A DNA stretch of 64,000 nucleotides from CAVUMR01 sp963742715 (GCA_963742715.1 CAVUMR010000001.1:124001-188000), one strand, 5' to 3'. Shown: positions 1 through 8,628, numbered from the stretch's first letter. Translations and numbers: made by a program. Notes: generated by a model from the letters alone, not told the origin.

Positions 1-756
1 GGCGGCGGAGGCCGCCTTGTTCACCGGCAGCCCCTGCGCCCCGATGTCCGGCCGGCGCGGGCCGAGCAGCGCGAGCCGGGCCAGCGGCCGTACCGTCTGA
101 CCGACCGTCACGACCGTGATGAGCCCGGCGGTGGCCGCGACCGCGGCGAGCAACCCCCGCCGCTGTCTGTCCACATCGGACGGTGGCGCGGTCCGGCGGC
201 GGAGCGCGGCCACGATCAGCGGCAGCTTCACCCCGAGGTGTACGACCAGCGCGCCGATCACGATCCAACCGGTCCAGTAGTGCGTGACCGTGAAGAAGAA
301 CTTCATCGGCGTGTACCACCGGGCGATGTTGAGCAACCCGGTGGTCAGCTGCACCAGCGCCGCGACGACCAGCACGGTGATGCTCAGCCGCTCCACCGCG
401 TGCGCGAGGTTGCGCACCGGCGGCCACTCGAACAGCCGGTGGTACACCGACCACAGCTTCGCCAGCAGCAGTGGGATCGCCACCAGCCCGGTCGCCACGT
501 GCAGCCCCTGGGTGATCCGGTACAGGTTGACCGGCCGTGACGGCCACCGGAACCACCACGCCGGATGCTGGATGAAGTGGCTGATCAGGCCGGTGGTGAA
601 GCAGATGGTGAACGCGACGCCCAGGGCCAGGCCGAGGTGTGCGGTGAGCCGTCGGGAGCGCAGCGGCGAGCCGAACGCGCCCGGCCGGAACGGGCCGCGG
701 CGCAGCCTCTCCGGTGGGACGGGCCACGGCCGGCGGAGCAGGTCGGCGGGCCTCAC
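1..756 (-). CDS. Molybdopterin-dependent oxidoreductase with N-terminal cytochrome b561-like membrane domain (partial)
   Basis: The visible 252 codons start at a GTG that overlaps the stop of the upstream methyltransferase gene (GTGA), and the gene runs off the left edge. The protein has a basic N-terminus, then several hydrophobic helices, among them segments beginning LGLALGVAFTICFTTGLI, LSITVLVVAALVQLTTGLL and WTGWIVIGALVVHLGVKL. Histidines within or beside the helices (HFIQHP, GLHVATG, THYWTGW, VHLG) suit a b561-like haem-binding fold. A further helix near residue 210 would lead into the catalytic domain, which is outside the window. The assignment to the sulfite-oxidase-like membrane family rests on the membrane part and on the neighbours (GT2, DUF2064, methyltransferase), a gene order I recall from actinomycetes. 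A plain membrane protein remains possible. Confidence 0.6.
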   Translation of the reverse strand, partial: MRPADLLRRPWPVPPERLRRGPFRPGAFGSPLRSRRLTAHLGLALGVAFTICFTTGLISHFIQHPAWWFRWPSRPVNLYRITQGLHVATGLVAIPLLLAKLWSVYHRLFEWPPVRNLAHAVERLSITVLVVAALVQLTTGLLNIARWYTPMKFFFTVTHYWTGWIVIGALVVHLGVKLPLIVAALRRRTAPPSDVDRQRRGLLAAVAATAGLITVVTVGQTVRPLARLALLGPRRPDIGAQGLPVNKAASAA

Positions 757-1475
757 GACGGCGCCAGGGCGGCGAACCACCGGCCCGCCTCCACCCAGGT
801 GTCGGCCAGTCGCAGCCCGGCCCGACCGGACAGCCCGGCCACGGCGTCGGCGGCCACGCACGCCCACGGGAACCCGTCGCTGAGGGTGCCGCCGTGCCGC
901 AGTCGCAGCGTCATCAGCCGGGTACCACTGCCGGGCGGGCCGGTCTCGACCAGCGCCGTACCGGCCGGCCCGAGCAGTGCCCGGCACCGGCGCAGCAGCC
1001 GGACCGGGTCGCCACCGATGCCGATGTTGCCGTCGGCCAGCAGTACCTGCAACCAGCGACCCTCGGCCGGCAGCGGATCGAACACCGACCGGTGCAGCGC
1101 CATCGCGCCGCGGCTGCGGGCCAGCCGTACCGCGGTCGGGGAGATGTCCACGCCGAGCGCGGGTACCCCCCGGGCGGCTACCGCGGCGGCGAGCCGGCCG
1201 GGTCCGCAGCCGAGGTCGAGCGTCGGGCCGGTACAGCGCGCGACGAGCCCGTGGTCGCCGGCCACCGGCGGGCCGCACCAGCGCGCCAGGTCCAGCAGCT
1301 GCTGCCGGCCACCGGCGACCGACCGCAGTTCGACCGCGGGCCGGTCCACGCGCGCGGACCGGTCGACTGACGCGGTCTGATCGAGTGGCGCGGTCTGGTC
1401 GATGCTGGCGGACCGGTCGATGCTGGCGGACCGGTCGACGAGTGCGCGGTCGTACACCTCCAGCGCGGTGGTCAT
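753..1475 (-). CDS. Class I SAM-dependent methyltransferase with repeated N-terminal linker
   Basis: A 240-residue protein whose ATG overlaps the DUF2064 stop (ATGA). The SAM-binding motif I is clear (TLDLGCGPGRLAAAVAARG, about residue 88), followed by the acidic motif II region (ALGVDIS). Residues about 13-42 are five copies of a hexapeptide of the form DRSASI or DQTASV, encoded by an 18-bp tandem repeat and lying before the Rossmann fold. The core matches small methyltransferases that travel with DUF2064 and GT2 genes. The substrate is unknown. All four genes overlap by four bases, so they are surely one transcript. Confidence 0.8.
   Translation of the reverse strand: MTTALEVYDRALVDRSASIDRSASIDQTAPLDQTASVDRSARVDRPAVELRSVAGGRQQLLDLARWCGPPVAGDHGLVARCTGPTLDLGCGPGRLAAAVAARGVPALGVDISPTAVRLARSRGAMALHRSVFDPLPAEGRWLQVLLADGNIGIGGDPVRLLRRCRALLGPAGTALVETGPPGSGTRLMTLRLRHGGTLSDGFPWACVAADAVAGLSGRAGLRLADTWVEAGRWFAALAPS
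1347..1436 (-). repeat. In-frame 18-bp tandem repeat, five copies
   Basis: Five adjacent 18-bp units; the two units at 1401-1436 are identical and the others are diverged. The array encodes hexapeptides DRSASI, DRSASI, DQTAPL, DQTASV and DRSARV in the methyltransferase N-terminus. Confidence 0.9.
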
Positions 1476-2128
1476 GCCTGGACCACCGCCGGCGCGTGCG
1501 CGGGCACCTGCGCCGACACCGCGGCCGGGAAGCGGGCGGACGCGGCACAGTCGCGGGCCACCGCGTGCGCGTCCGCGGCCGTGTCCACGTCCCGCAGTAC
1601 CGGCAGCATCGCCACCCGCAGCCCCCGACCGACGAGCGCGGCGAGGGTGCGTTCGCCGGTGTCCGGCCGGGACATCGGTACCCCGCGCAGCACCGCGCCG
1701 TGCCGGGGATCGCGCAGCCCGAGCGCCCACCAGCCGCCGTCCGCCGCCGGCCCGAGTACAGCGTCCACAGTGGACAGCTCGGCCAGCGCGGCGGCCAGCA
1801 GGTCGACGGTGAGCTGCGGGGTGTCCATGCCGACCAGCAGGCTCGCCGTACCGGGACGGGCGGTGTCGGCGTACGCGTGCGCGAGCCGCTCGGCCAGCCC
1901 GTCACCGCGCTGCGGTACCGCGGCGAACCCGGCGGGACGGGGTGGCACGCCACCGGCGTACACGAGGACCCGGCCGACCGCCGGGGTGGCGGCGACCACG
2001 TCCAGGGTGTCGGCCAGCGCGGCGGACGCCACCGCGGCCGCCTGCTCGGGCGTACACGGCGGGCAGAGTCTCGTCTTGACCCGCCCCGGTACCGGCTTCT
2101 TCGCGATCACCAGGAGCTGGCCGGTCAT
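1472..2128 (-). CDS. TIGR04282/DUF2064 family glycosyltransferase-like protein
   Basis: A 218-residue protein that opens with MTGQLLVIAKKPVPGRVKTRL, the basic N-terminal signature of the DUF2064 nucleotidyltransferase-like family (TIGR04282, loosely called arsenosugar biosynthesis glycosyltransferase). The later motif LLVGMDTPQL carries the acidic residue expected at the metal/nucleotide site, and GPAADGGWWALGL is the second family signature. The length is normal. It overlaps the genes on both sides by four bases and is translationally coupled to the GT2 gene. The family is structurally related to GT-A nucleotide-sugar enzymes, but the reaction in this operon is not known; the arsenosugar name should not be taken literally. 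Confidence 0.85.
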   Translation of the reverse strand: MTGQLLVIAKKPVPGRVKTRLCPPCTPEQAAAVASAALADTLDVVAATPAVGRVLVYAGGVPPRPAGFAAVPQRGDGLAERLAHAYADTARPGTASLLVGMDTPQLTVDLLAAALAELSTVDAVLGPAADGGWWALGLRDPRHGAVLRGVPMSRPDTGERTLAALVGRGLRVAMLPVLRDVDTAADAHAVARDCAASARFPAAVSAQVPAHAPAVVQA

Positions 2129-2778
2129 GACGCGAGCACCCGCGCCATGTCCCGGACGGTACGCACGGTGCCGCGTACCGTGCCGGTGACCTTCGAGCGG
2201 CTGCCCGCGGTACGGACCGCGTAGCCGACGTCCACCTCGGCGATCCGCCAGCCCTGCCGGGACGCCTTCACGATCATCTCCAGCGGGTAGCCGAACCGGC
2301 GGTCCTGCAGGTCGAGTGCGAGCAGGTCGGTACGGCGGGCGGCCCGCATCGGGCCCAGGTCGTACACCGGCACCCCGGCCCGACGGCGCAGCCAGCCGGC
2401 CACCACCGCGTTGCCGAGCCGGGCGTGCAGTGGCCAGGCGGCCCGTACCGCCGGCCGGCGCCGGCCGAGCACCAGGTCGTACTCCCCCGCGGCAACCGGA
2501 TCGGCCACCCGGGGCAGCTCGGCCGGGTCGAACGAGCCGTCCGCGTCCAGGAAGCAGACGATCTCGGCGGTGGCGGCGAGCAGCCCGGCGTGCGCGGCCG
2601 CGCCGAACCCGCGCCGCGGTACCGGCACCACCGTCGCCCCGTGGTCGCGGGCCACCTCGGCGGAGCCGTCGGTCGAGCCGTTGTCGGCGACGATCGGCCG
2701 GTACCCCGATGGCATCCGGGACAGCACCCAGGGCAGCGAGGCCGCCTCGTTCAGGCAGGGCAGTACGACATCGATCAT
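2125..2778 (-). CDS. Family 2 glycosyltransferase
   Basis: A 217-residue GT-A enzyme beginning MIDVVLPCLNEAASLPWVL. It has the nucleotide-binding strand (IVADNGSTDGS) and the metal-binding acidic motif (CFLDADGSFD). Upstream in-frame ATG codons exist at 2841 and 2832, but the family start is MIDVV at 2778. There is no C-terminal membrane segment, so it is a short cytosolic GT2 of the type that uses a UDP- or GDP-sugar and a lipid or small acceptor. It is the first gene of the four-gene operon and its upstream region carries repeated GTAAGAA elements. The substrate cannot be read from sequence. Confidence 0.85.
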   Translation of the reverse strand: MIDVVLPCLNEAASLPWVLSRMPSGYRPIVADNGSTDGSAEVARDHGATVVPVPRRGFGAAAHAGLLAATAEIVCFLDADGSFDPAELPRVADPVAAGEYDLVLGRRRPAVRAAWPLHARLGNAVVAGWLRRRAGVPVYDLGPMRAARRTDLLALDLQDRRFGYPLEMIVKASRQGWRIAEVDVGYAVRTAGSRSKVTGTVRGTVRTVRDMARVLAS

Positions 2779-2811
2779 GGTCGCGACGCTAGGGCCGGCT
2801 CCCGCGCGCCG

Positions 2812-2879
2812 TTCCTTACGAACTCCGGACATCGCCGGCATTTCTTACGGTTCCCATACGGCGTCAGGCGAGTTCTTAC
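2812..2879 (-). promoter_or_regulatory. Candidate operator: three spaced GTAAGRA direct repeats
   Basis: Between the divergent GT2 and membrane glycosyltransferase genes, the minus strand holds GTAAGAA (2879-2873), GTAAGAA (2848-2842) and GTAAGGA (2819-2813). Spacings are 31 and 29 bp, close to three helical turns. This is typical of response-regulator or activator boxes, but no regulator gene lies beside it. The role is inferred. Confidence 0.35.
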
Positions 2880-2941
2880 CAGATGCAAACGTGCTCCTCG
2901 CCCGGCCTGCGAGGGGCCCGGGCGAGCCGTAGCCTCGCCCG

Positions 2942-4393
2942 GTGAACCGCGTGCTCCTCGAGCGCACCACCGGCCCCGCGCCGGTACCGGATCGGCCGCC
3001 ACGGCGCGCCGCCGTCACGGCCGGGCTCGTGGTCGGCGTCGCCGCGCTGCTGGTGGCCGGGTGCGCGGTCGCCGCCGACGTACTGCTCCGGCACGGCGTG
3101 GACGTCCACCTCGGCCCGACGGCTCCGATCGCCGGCGACTGGCGGCGGGACCTGAGCGGCTGGTTGGCGGTACCGGTCGCGCTGGCGGCCGTCGCGTGGT
3201 GGTTCGGGCCGCGGCTGGCCCGGTCGCTGTCGTGGCCGCGGCTGCTCGTCACGTCGTACCTGGCCGCGGCCGGGTGGGCGGTCGCGCTCGCGCTCGCCGG
3301 CGGCCCGTCCGCGCTGGTCGAGCCGCTGACCAGAAGCCAGGAGTACCTGCACGACGTACCGCGGGTCGGCGCGCTCGACACCTACCTGCGCACGTTCACC
3401 TGGTACGTGGTCGACTCCGGGCACGGGCCGCAGTGGGCCACCCACGTGGGCGGCCACCCGCCGGGCGCGCTGGGGGTGTTCGTACTGCTGGACCGGCTCG
3501 GGCTGGGCGGGCCGGGGTACGCGGCCGCGCTGTGCGTCGCCGCCGGCGCGGTCACCGCACCGGCCGTGCTGAGCGTGGTACGGCTGCTCGCCGGCGAACC
3601 GCTGGCCCGCCGCGCCGCGGTCGCGGTGTCCCTCGCCCCGACCGCGCTGTGGGTGGCGACCAGCGCTGACGCGCTGTTCGCGGGGGTGGCGGCGGTGGGC
3701 GTCTGCGCGCTGGCGCACGCCGCCGCGACCCGCGGCCGACGCGGGGACGTACTCGCGGTCGCCGGCGGTGCCGCGCTGGGCGGCTGCCTGTTCCTGTCGT
3801 ACGGGCTGGTGCTGCTCGGGCCGCTCGCGATAGCCGTGGTCGCGGTACAGCGGCGGATCCGACCGCTGCTCGTCGGCGGCGCGGTGGTGGTCGCGGTACT
3901 GGTCGCTGCTGCGGTCGCCGGCTTCGACTGGTACACCGGACTCCAGCTGGCCGCCGAACGGACCCGGCAGGGGCCGGTGTGGCAGGACCGGCCGGCGGCC
4001 TACTTCGCGGTGGCGAACCTGGCCGCGGCCGCGGTCGCGATCGGTCCGGCGGTGCTGGCCGGCCTCGGCGTGTTGGCCGGCCCAGCCGTGCTGGCCGGCC
4101 CAGACGTGCTGACCGGCCCAGACGTGCTGACCGGCCCTGCAATGCTGGCCGGCCCCGCGGTGCCCGGCCGTGCGCGCCGGCGGGCCGACCGGCTCGCGAT
4201 CCTGCCCGGTGCCGTCGCGCTGGCACTCGTACTCGCGATCGGCTCCAGCCTGTCCCGCGGCGAAGTCGAGCGCATCTACCTGCCGTTCCTGGTCTGGCTG
4301 CTGCCGTTCGCCGGGTACCTGTCGCGCCGCTGGCTGGCCGTACACCTGGGCTGGCCGATCCTGCTGGCCGCGGTGCTCGTCACCTGGTGGTGA
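2942..4393 (+). CDS. Polytopic membrane glycosyltransferase-like protein (GT39/ArnT-like superfamily)
   Basis: A 483-residue integral membrane protein starting at GTG. About ten hydrophobic helices are visible, from AAVTAGLVVGVAALLVAG near residue 24 to the C-terminal WPILLAAVLVTWW. The first large loop (residues about 115-165) contains THVGGHPPGALGVFVLLDRL, which resembles the HPPG loop seen in GT-C membrane glycosyltransferases. Residues about 377-406 are five hexapeptide repeats of the type VLAGPA, encoded by 18-bp tandem repeats and replacing part of a helix or loop. It is divergent from the GT2 operon and may act in the same surface-glycan pathway. The donor would be a polyprenyl-phosphate sugar if the GT-C assignment is right. 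Confidence 0.65.
   Translation: MNRVLLERTTGPAPVPDRPPRRAAVTAGLVVGVAALLVAGCAVAADVLLRHGVDVHLGPTAPIAGDWRRDLSGWLAVPVALAAVAWWFGPRLARSLSWPRLLVTSYLAAAGWAVALALAGGPSALVEPLTRSQEYLHDVPRVGALDTYLRTFTWYVVDSGHGPQWATHVGGHPPGALGVFVLLDRLGLGGPGYAAALCVAAGAVTAPAVLSVVRLLAGEPLARRAAVAVSLAPTALWVATSADALFAGVAAVGVCALAHAAATRGRRGDVLAVAGGAALGGCLFLSYGLVLLGPLAIAVVAVQRRIRPLLVGGAVVVAVLVAAAVAGFDWYTGLQLAAERTRQGPVWQDRPAAYFAVANLAAAAVAIGPAVLAGLGVLAGPAVLAGPDVLTGPDVLTGPAMLAGPAVPGRARRRADRLAILPGAVALALVLAIGSSLSRGEVERIYLPFLVWLLPFAGYLSRRWLAVHLGWPILLAAVLVTWW
4070..4159 (+). repeat. In-frame 18-bp tandem repeat, five copies
   Basis: Five units of the form GTGCTGGCCGGCCCAGAC encode VLAGPA, VLAGPD, VLTGPD, VLTGPA and MLAGPA within a hydrophobic part of the membrane glycosyltransferase. 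Confidence 0.9.
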
Positions 4394-4424
4394 CCGCGGC
4401 GGCTGGCCCGGTGAACCGCCGCGG
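4394..4424. terminator. Bidirectional hairpin between convergent genes
   Basis: Arms CCGCGGCGG (4394-4402) and CCGCCGCGG (4416-4424) form a 9-bp GC stem. It begins right after the stop of the membrane glycosyltransferase and lies 20 bp from the end of the multicopper oxidase gene. There is no U-tract, as is usual in high-GC actinomycetes. Confidence 0.5.
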
Positions 4425-4444
4425 CTACCCCCGGGCGCCGCGGC

Positions 4445-5983
4445 TCAGGTGGTGTCGAACGCCGCCATCATCGCCATGTCCTCGTGCTCGAGGTTGTGGC
4501 AGTGGATGAGGTACCGCCCGCGATAGTCGGTGAACCGGACCGCCACGTCCACGTACTCCGCCGGCCGCAGGTCGACCGTGTCCTTCCACCCGCCGTCGAA
4601 CCTGCCCGGATCGTGGCCGCCCCGCGACAACACCTGGAACGGCGAAAGATGCACGTGTACCGGGTGGTGCAGGTCGCTGGCGAACCGCCACACCTCCACC
4701 TCGCCGAGCCGGGGGGTCGCGTCCGCGCGCTTCGGGTCGAACGCGCGCCCGTTGATGAGCCAACCGGCGTCGCCGTGCACCTTGCCGCGGGTGAACTTCC
4801 AGGTGCGGTGTACCGCGTCGCGACCCGGCCGGAGCGGCTCGACCGTGGCCAGCCGGTCCGGTACCGCGGTGTCGTCGCTGGCCCGGTTGCCGACCCGGAA
4901 CCGCATGACCCGGCCGGTGGAACCGGCGCCGAGCTGGTTGCGCATGGTGACCACGGTGCCGGGCCGGTACCGGCTGAAGTCCACCACGACGTCGAACCGT
5001 TCGGCCGGCGCGAGGTCGAGCTCCTGGTGCCGTACCGGACGCGCCAGCAGCCCGCCGTCGGAACCGATCTGGACGAAGCCGTTGCCGCCGGACGGCGCCG
5101 GATCCAGTCGCAGCCGCAGTCGCCGGGCGTTGGACGCGTTGAGGATCCGGAACCGGTAGCGGACCGCGTCCACCTCCAGCTCCGGCCAGGGCGCACCGTT
5201 GACCAGCATCACGTCACCGAGTACACCCTCCATCCACTCCTCTTTGACGCCGGCCTGGTGGTGCATGGCGGGGTCGAGCCCCGGGTAGGCCAGCGTGCCG
5301 TCTTCGGCGAAACTGCGGTCGGCGATCATCAGCGGGATCTCGCGGTCGCCGCGCGGGAGCGGGAGCGCGTCCTCCTCGTCGTCCCGGACCAGGTGGAACC
5401 CGGCCAGGCCGCGGTACACCTGCGCACCGGTGAAGTCCATCCGGTGGTCGTGGTACCAGAGCGTGCTCGCCCGCTGGTCCATCGGATAGGTGTACTCGCG
5501 GCTCCCGGACGCGACGTCGCCGCCCATGCTGTGGAACGCGGCCGGGTCGGCGCCCTCGGGAAACACCAGATCGATCGGGAAGCCGTCGCTGTCCGGCGGG
5601 GTGTGCCCGCCGTGCAGGTGTACCGAGGTCGGCACCGGCAGGGTGTTCCGGTGCCGGATGACCGTGCGCCGGCCGCGGCGCGACTCGATCGTCGGGCCGG
5701 GGAAGATGCCGTCGTAGCCGAGGATCGGGGTGCGTACCCCCGGCAGGAGCTCGACCTTCGCCTCGCGCTGGACGATCTCGTACACGTCGCCCGCGGCGCT
5801 CGACTGGAGGGGTCGCTTGACCGGCGGTACCGGCAGCGGCACCCGGAACGGCTCGGGCAGCGGCAGGACGCTCTCCACCACATCGCCGGTCTGTCCGGAT
5901 TGGAGCGACCCGCAGCCACCGACCGTGACCGCGACCCCGAGGCCGCCGGTCAGGCCGAGCAGCTGTCGACGGGACAGGCTCAC
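4445..5983 (-). CDS. Tat-exported multicopper oxidase lipoprotein (CotA/bilirubin-oxidase-like)
   Basis: A 512-residue three-cupredoxin oxidase. All four copper clusters are present: HLHGGH (about residue 123), WYHDHRM (about 176), HPVHVHLSPF (about 458) and HCHNLEHEDMAM at the C-terminus, the last giving the type 1 His, Cys, His and an axial Met. The N-terminus has a twin-arginine stretch (SRRQLLGLTGG) followed by a lipobox-like VGGC, so the enzyme is probably exported folded and lipid-anchored. Enzymes of this family oxidise phenols, bilirubin-like compounds, Cu(I) or Mn(II) with reduction of O2 to water. The ATG overlaps the stop of the upstream membrane gene (ATGA), so the two are co-translated. 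Confidence 0.9.
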   Translation of the reverse strand: MSLSRRQLLGLTGGLGVAVTVGGCGSLQSGQTGDVVESVLPLPEPFRVPLPVPPVKRPLQSSAAGDVYEIVQREAKVELLPGVRTPILGYDGIFPGPTIESRRGRRTVIRHRNTLPVPTSVHLHGGHTPPDSDGFPIDLVFPEGADPAAFHSMGGDVASGSREYTYPMDQRASTLWYHDHRMDFTGAQVYRGLAGFHLVRDDEEDALPLPRGDREIPLMIADRSFAEDGTLAYPGLDPAMHHQAGVKEEWMEGVLGDVMLVNGAPWPELEVDAVRYRFRILNASNARRLRLRLDPAPSGGNGFVQIGSDGGLLARPVRHQELDLAPAERFDVVVDFSRYRPGTVVTMRNQLGAGSTGRVMRFRVGNRASDDTAVPDRLATVEPLRPGRDAVHRTWKFTRGKVHGDAGWLINGRAFDPKRADATPRLGEVEVWRFASDLHHPVHVHLSPFQVLSRGGHDPGRFDGGWKDTVDLRPAEYVDVAVRFTDYRGRYLIHCHNLEHEDMAMMAAFDTT

Positions 5984-6552
5984 CGCGCACCCGCCGTCGG
6001 CTCGGCCGCACTGGCCGTACCGGTCGTACCGGTCGTACCGGCCGCGCCGGCCCGGGCGGCGGCCTTGCGGCGGGCCCGGCGGGACAACCGGCGGGCCTGC
6101 TTGGCGCCGGGCTTGAACACCCAGATCGCGAGCAGTACGGCCACCGTCACGACGCCGACGCCGAGCGGGATGTGCATGCCGAGCGATCGGGTGTACCCGG
6201 TGTCGATCTGCACCACCTCGGCGATGAACAGACCGAGCACGGCCAGTACCGGCCAGCCGCGGCCCTTGCCGACCAACCAGTACACCAGCGTCACCGGAAT
6301 CAGCAGCAGCGCGAGGAAATTGACGATCTGCGCATTCAGCTCGTGCATGCCGAGCGCGTCGAAATCACCACCGAGATACAGCCCGGCGAACAGCGGCTGC
6401 CCGACCGCGGCGAGAAGGTGCAGTACGACACCCAGCCTGAGCAGCCACAACGTGATCCGAGGACCGGTTCCCGCTCTGGTGTCGGGGTCGGCTGGATCCG
6501 GGGCGCGGGAAACCGACTCATGCACCAATACCGGCGACTCAGGCGAACTCAT
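5980..6552 (-). CDS. Four-helix membrane protein co-transcribed with multicopper oxidase
   Basis: A 190-residue protein starting MSSPESPVL; an in-frame ATG 57 bases upstream is possible but adds only basic residues. Hydrophobic helices are visible at LWLLRLGVVLHLLAAVGQPL, IVNFLALLLIPVTLVYWLVG, WPVLAVLGLFIAEVVQI and LGVGVVTVAVLLAIWVF. The tail is basic and ends in a TTG-TTG-type repeat (GAAGTTGTTGTASA) encoded by a 9-bp tandem repeat. The family is not one I can name. Because it overlaps the oxidase gene it may serve as its membrane partner or electron donor site; that is inference from position only. Confidence 0.75.
   Translation of the reverse strand: MSSPESPVLVHESVSRAPDPADPDTRAGTGPRITLWLLRLGVVLHLLAAVGQPLFAGLYLGGDFDALGMHELNAQIVNFLALLLIPVTLVYWLVGKGRGWPVLAVLGLFIAEVVQIDTGYTRSLGMHIPLGVGVVTVAVLLAIWVFKPGAKQARRLSRRARRKAAARAGAAGTTGTTGTASAAEPTAGAR
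6017..6043 (-). repeat. 9-bp tandem repeat, three copies
   Basis: Three units of GTACCGGTC or GTACCGGCC encode the small-residue tail (TTG repeated) of the membrane protein. Confidence 0.7.
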
Positions 6553-6597
6553 GAGCGGCAACCTAACAAGGCGCGTCAGGAGATCCCTCGATTTTCG

Positions 6598-6614
6598 CTC
6601 GATTCTCAATCGAG
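6598..6614. promoter_or_regulatory. Perfect 17-bp palindrome CTCGATT-CTC-AATCGAG
   Basis: Seven-base arms with a three-base centre lie 46 bp upstream of the membrane protein/oxidase operon, in an AT-rich patch between divergent genes. A half-site (CTCGATT) recurs at 6588-6594. The site looks like a repressor operator for the copper-oxidase operon; the factor is unknown. Confidence 0.4.
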
Positions 6615-6827
6615 AAACGCTGAATTACCTGCTAATCCGGATCCGCCACTACACCTGAGTACGCGCATCTCCATGACCTGTGCAGGTTTTCCTCCGGTCA
6701 CGGCGGATCCTGGCGTACGTCGTAGTGGCCCGTTATGGTGCCTGCGCGCCCACGAAGCGCTCCGCCGCCCGATCGGGCGGCCCACCCGCGAGCCGCCACG
6801 CGCAGACCCGTCACGGAAGGCGCCCCC

Positions 6828-8615
6828 ATGACCACTCCCTCCGGCCCGACCCGCCGCACTCTCCTGGCCGCCGCGGCGGCGGCCGCGGCCGCCCCGCTGG
6901 TCGCCGGTGGCCCGGCGCGGGCGTCCGAGTCGAAGAACAAGACCTACGACCTGACCCTGTTGGGTACCTCGGACACCCACGGCAACGTGTACAACTGGGA
7001 CTACTACCGGGACGCCGAGTACGACGACAGCGCGCACAACGACGTCGGCCTGGCCAAGGTCGCCACGCTGGTCAACGCGATCCGGGCCGAGCGGTACGGC
7101 AAGGCGACGCTGGTACTCGACGCCGGCGACACGATCCAGGGCACGCCGCTGGCGACGTACTACGCAAAGCAGGAGCCGATCACCGAGACCGGCAAGACGC
7201 ACCCGATGGCGCGGGCGATGAACGTCATCGACTACGACGCGGTGACGCTCGGAAACCACGAGTTCAACTACGGCCTGCCGCTGCTGAACCTGTGGATCCG
7301 GCAGCTCGGCTTCCCGGCGCTCGCCGCGAACGCGGTACGCGAGCGCGACGGCAAGCCCGCCTTCATGCCGTACCTCATCAAGAAGGTCCGGTTGGGTCAC
7401 GGCGCGCCGACGCTGCGGGTCGGCATCCTCGGCCTGACCAACCCCGGCGTCGCGATCTGGGACCGCGGCAACGTGGAGGGCAAGCTCCGGTTCGAGGACA
7501 TGATCGCCACCGCCGCGAAGTGGGTGCCGATCATGCGGCACCGCGGCGCCGACATCGTGCTGATCTCGGCGCACGGCGGCGACAGCGGTACGTCGAGCTA
7601 CGGCGATGAGCTGCCGATCGAGAACCCGTCCGCGCTGATCGCGCAGAAGGTCCCGCACATCGACGCGATCCTGTTCGGGCACGCGCACCTGGAGATCCCG
7701 GAGAAGTTCGTCACCAACGACGTCACCGGCGAGCAGGTGCTGCTGTCCGAGCCGTCGAAGTGGGGCGAGCGGGTCACCCGGATGGACTTCAGCCTGACCC
7801 GCGAGCACGGCCGCTGGCGGATCACCGAGAAGCACGCCGCGACCCTCAACACCAACACCGTCGAGGCCGATCCGGCCGTGCTGGCCGCGGTCCGCAAGCA
7901 GCACGACAAGACGGTGGCGTACGTGAACCAGGTGGTCGCGCAGTCCACCGAGGAGCTGTCCGCGGCGGAGTCCCGGTACAAGGACACCCCGATCCTGGAC
8001 TACATCAACAAGGTGCAGACCGACACGGTGGTGGCCGCGCTGGCCGGTGGCGAGCACGCGGACAAGCCGGTGCTCTCGATCGCCGCGCCGTTCAGCCGTA
8101 CCGCGGTGTTCCCGCAGGGCGACGTCAAGATCAAGGACGTCGCCGGGCTGTACATCTACGACAACACGCTGGAAGCGGTGATCCTCACCGGTGCCGAGGT
8201 GCGGGCGTACCTGGAGTACTCGGCGAAGTACTTCGTCACGCTCGCGCCGAGCGACCCGGTGAACCCGGACACGATCAGCGACCCGGCCGTACCGGACTAC
8301 AACTACGACACGATGTCCGGCGTCGACTACGACATCGACATCAGCAAGCCGGTCGGCTCCCGGATCACCGTGCTGAACCACGCGGGTACCACCACCCCGG
8401 TCGAAGACACCGAGGAGTTCGTGGTCGCCGTGAACAACTACCGGCGCAGCGGCGGCGGCAACTTCCCCGGAATCGTGAAGGAGCAGGTGTACAACGCGCA
8501 GCAGGAGATCCGGCAGTTGCTGATCGACTGGGCGCAGGCCAAGGGCGCGATCGACCCGGCCGACTTCTTCGAGCAGAACTGGCGACTGGTACGCGAGGGC
8601 GTGCCGGTCTTCTAG
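6828..8615 (+). CDS. Secreted bifunctional metallophosphatase/5'-nucleotidase
   Basis: A 595-residue protein with ATG at 6828 behind GGAAGG. The N-terminus is a Tat-like signal (TRRTLL followed by an alanine run and ARA-SE cleavage). The calcineurin-like phosphoesterase domain carries all metal motifs: GTSDTHGN, DAGDTIQG, GNHEFNYG, SAHGGDSG and FGHAHLE. The C-terminal 5'-nucleotidase domain follows (residues about 370-590), with the substrate-binding region NNYRRSGGGNFPG. The family hydrolyses nucleoside monophosphates, UDP-sugars or cyclic nucleotides outside the cell for phosphate and nucleoside salvage. It stands alone and is followed by a strong hairpin. Confidence 0.9.
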   Translation: MTTPSGPTRRTLLAAAAAAAAAPLVAGGPARASESKNKTYDLTLLGTSDTHGNVYNWDYYRDAEYDDSAHNDVGLAKVATLVNAIRAERYGKATLVLDAGDTIQGTPLATYYAKQEPITETGKTHPMARAMNVIDYDAVTLGNHEFNYGLPLLNLWIRQLGFPALAANAVRERDGKPAFMPYLIKKVRLGHGAPTLRVGILGLTNPGVAIWDRGNVEGKLRFEDMIATAAKWVPIMRHRGADIVLISAHGGDSGTSSYGDELPIENPSALIAQKVPHIDAILFGHAHLEIPEKFVTNDVTGEQVLLSEPSKWGERVTRMDFSLTREHGRWRITEKHAATLNTNTVEADPAVLAAVRKQHDKTVAYVNQVVAQSTEELSAAESRYKDTPILDYINKVQTDTVVAALAGGEHADKPVLSIAAPFSRTAVFPQGDVKIKDVAGLYIYDNTLEAVILTGAEVRAYLEYSAKYFVTLAPSDPVNPDTISDPAVPDYNYDTMSGVDYDIDISKPVGSRITVLNHAGTTTPVEDTEEFVVAVNNYRRSGGGNFPGIVKEQVYNAQQEIRQLLIDWAQAKGAIDPADFFEQNWRLVREGVPVF

Positions 8616-8628
8616 CGGTTCGGATGGC

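Noticed and set aside
753..1730. A 325-residue minus-strand frame covering the methyltransferase plus part of the DUF2064 gene
   Set aside because: The extra N-terminal part is an Arg/Ala-rich out-of-frame reading of the DUF2064 gene; the true start is the ATG at 1475.
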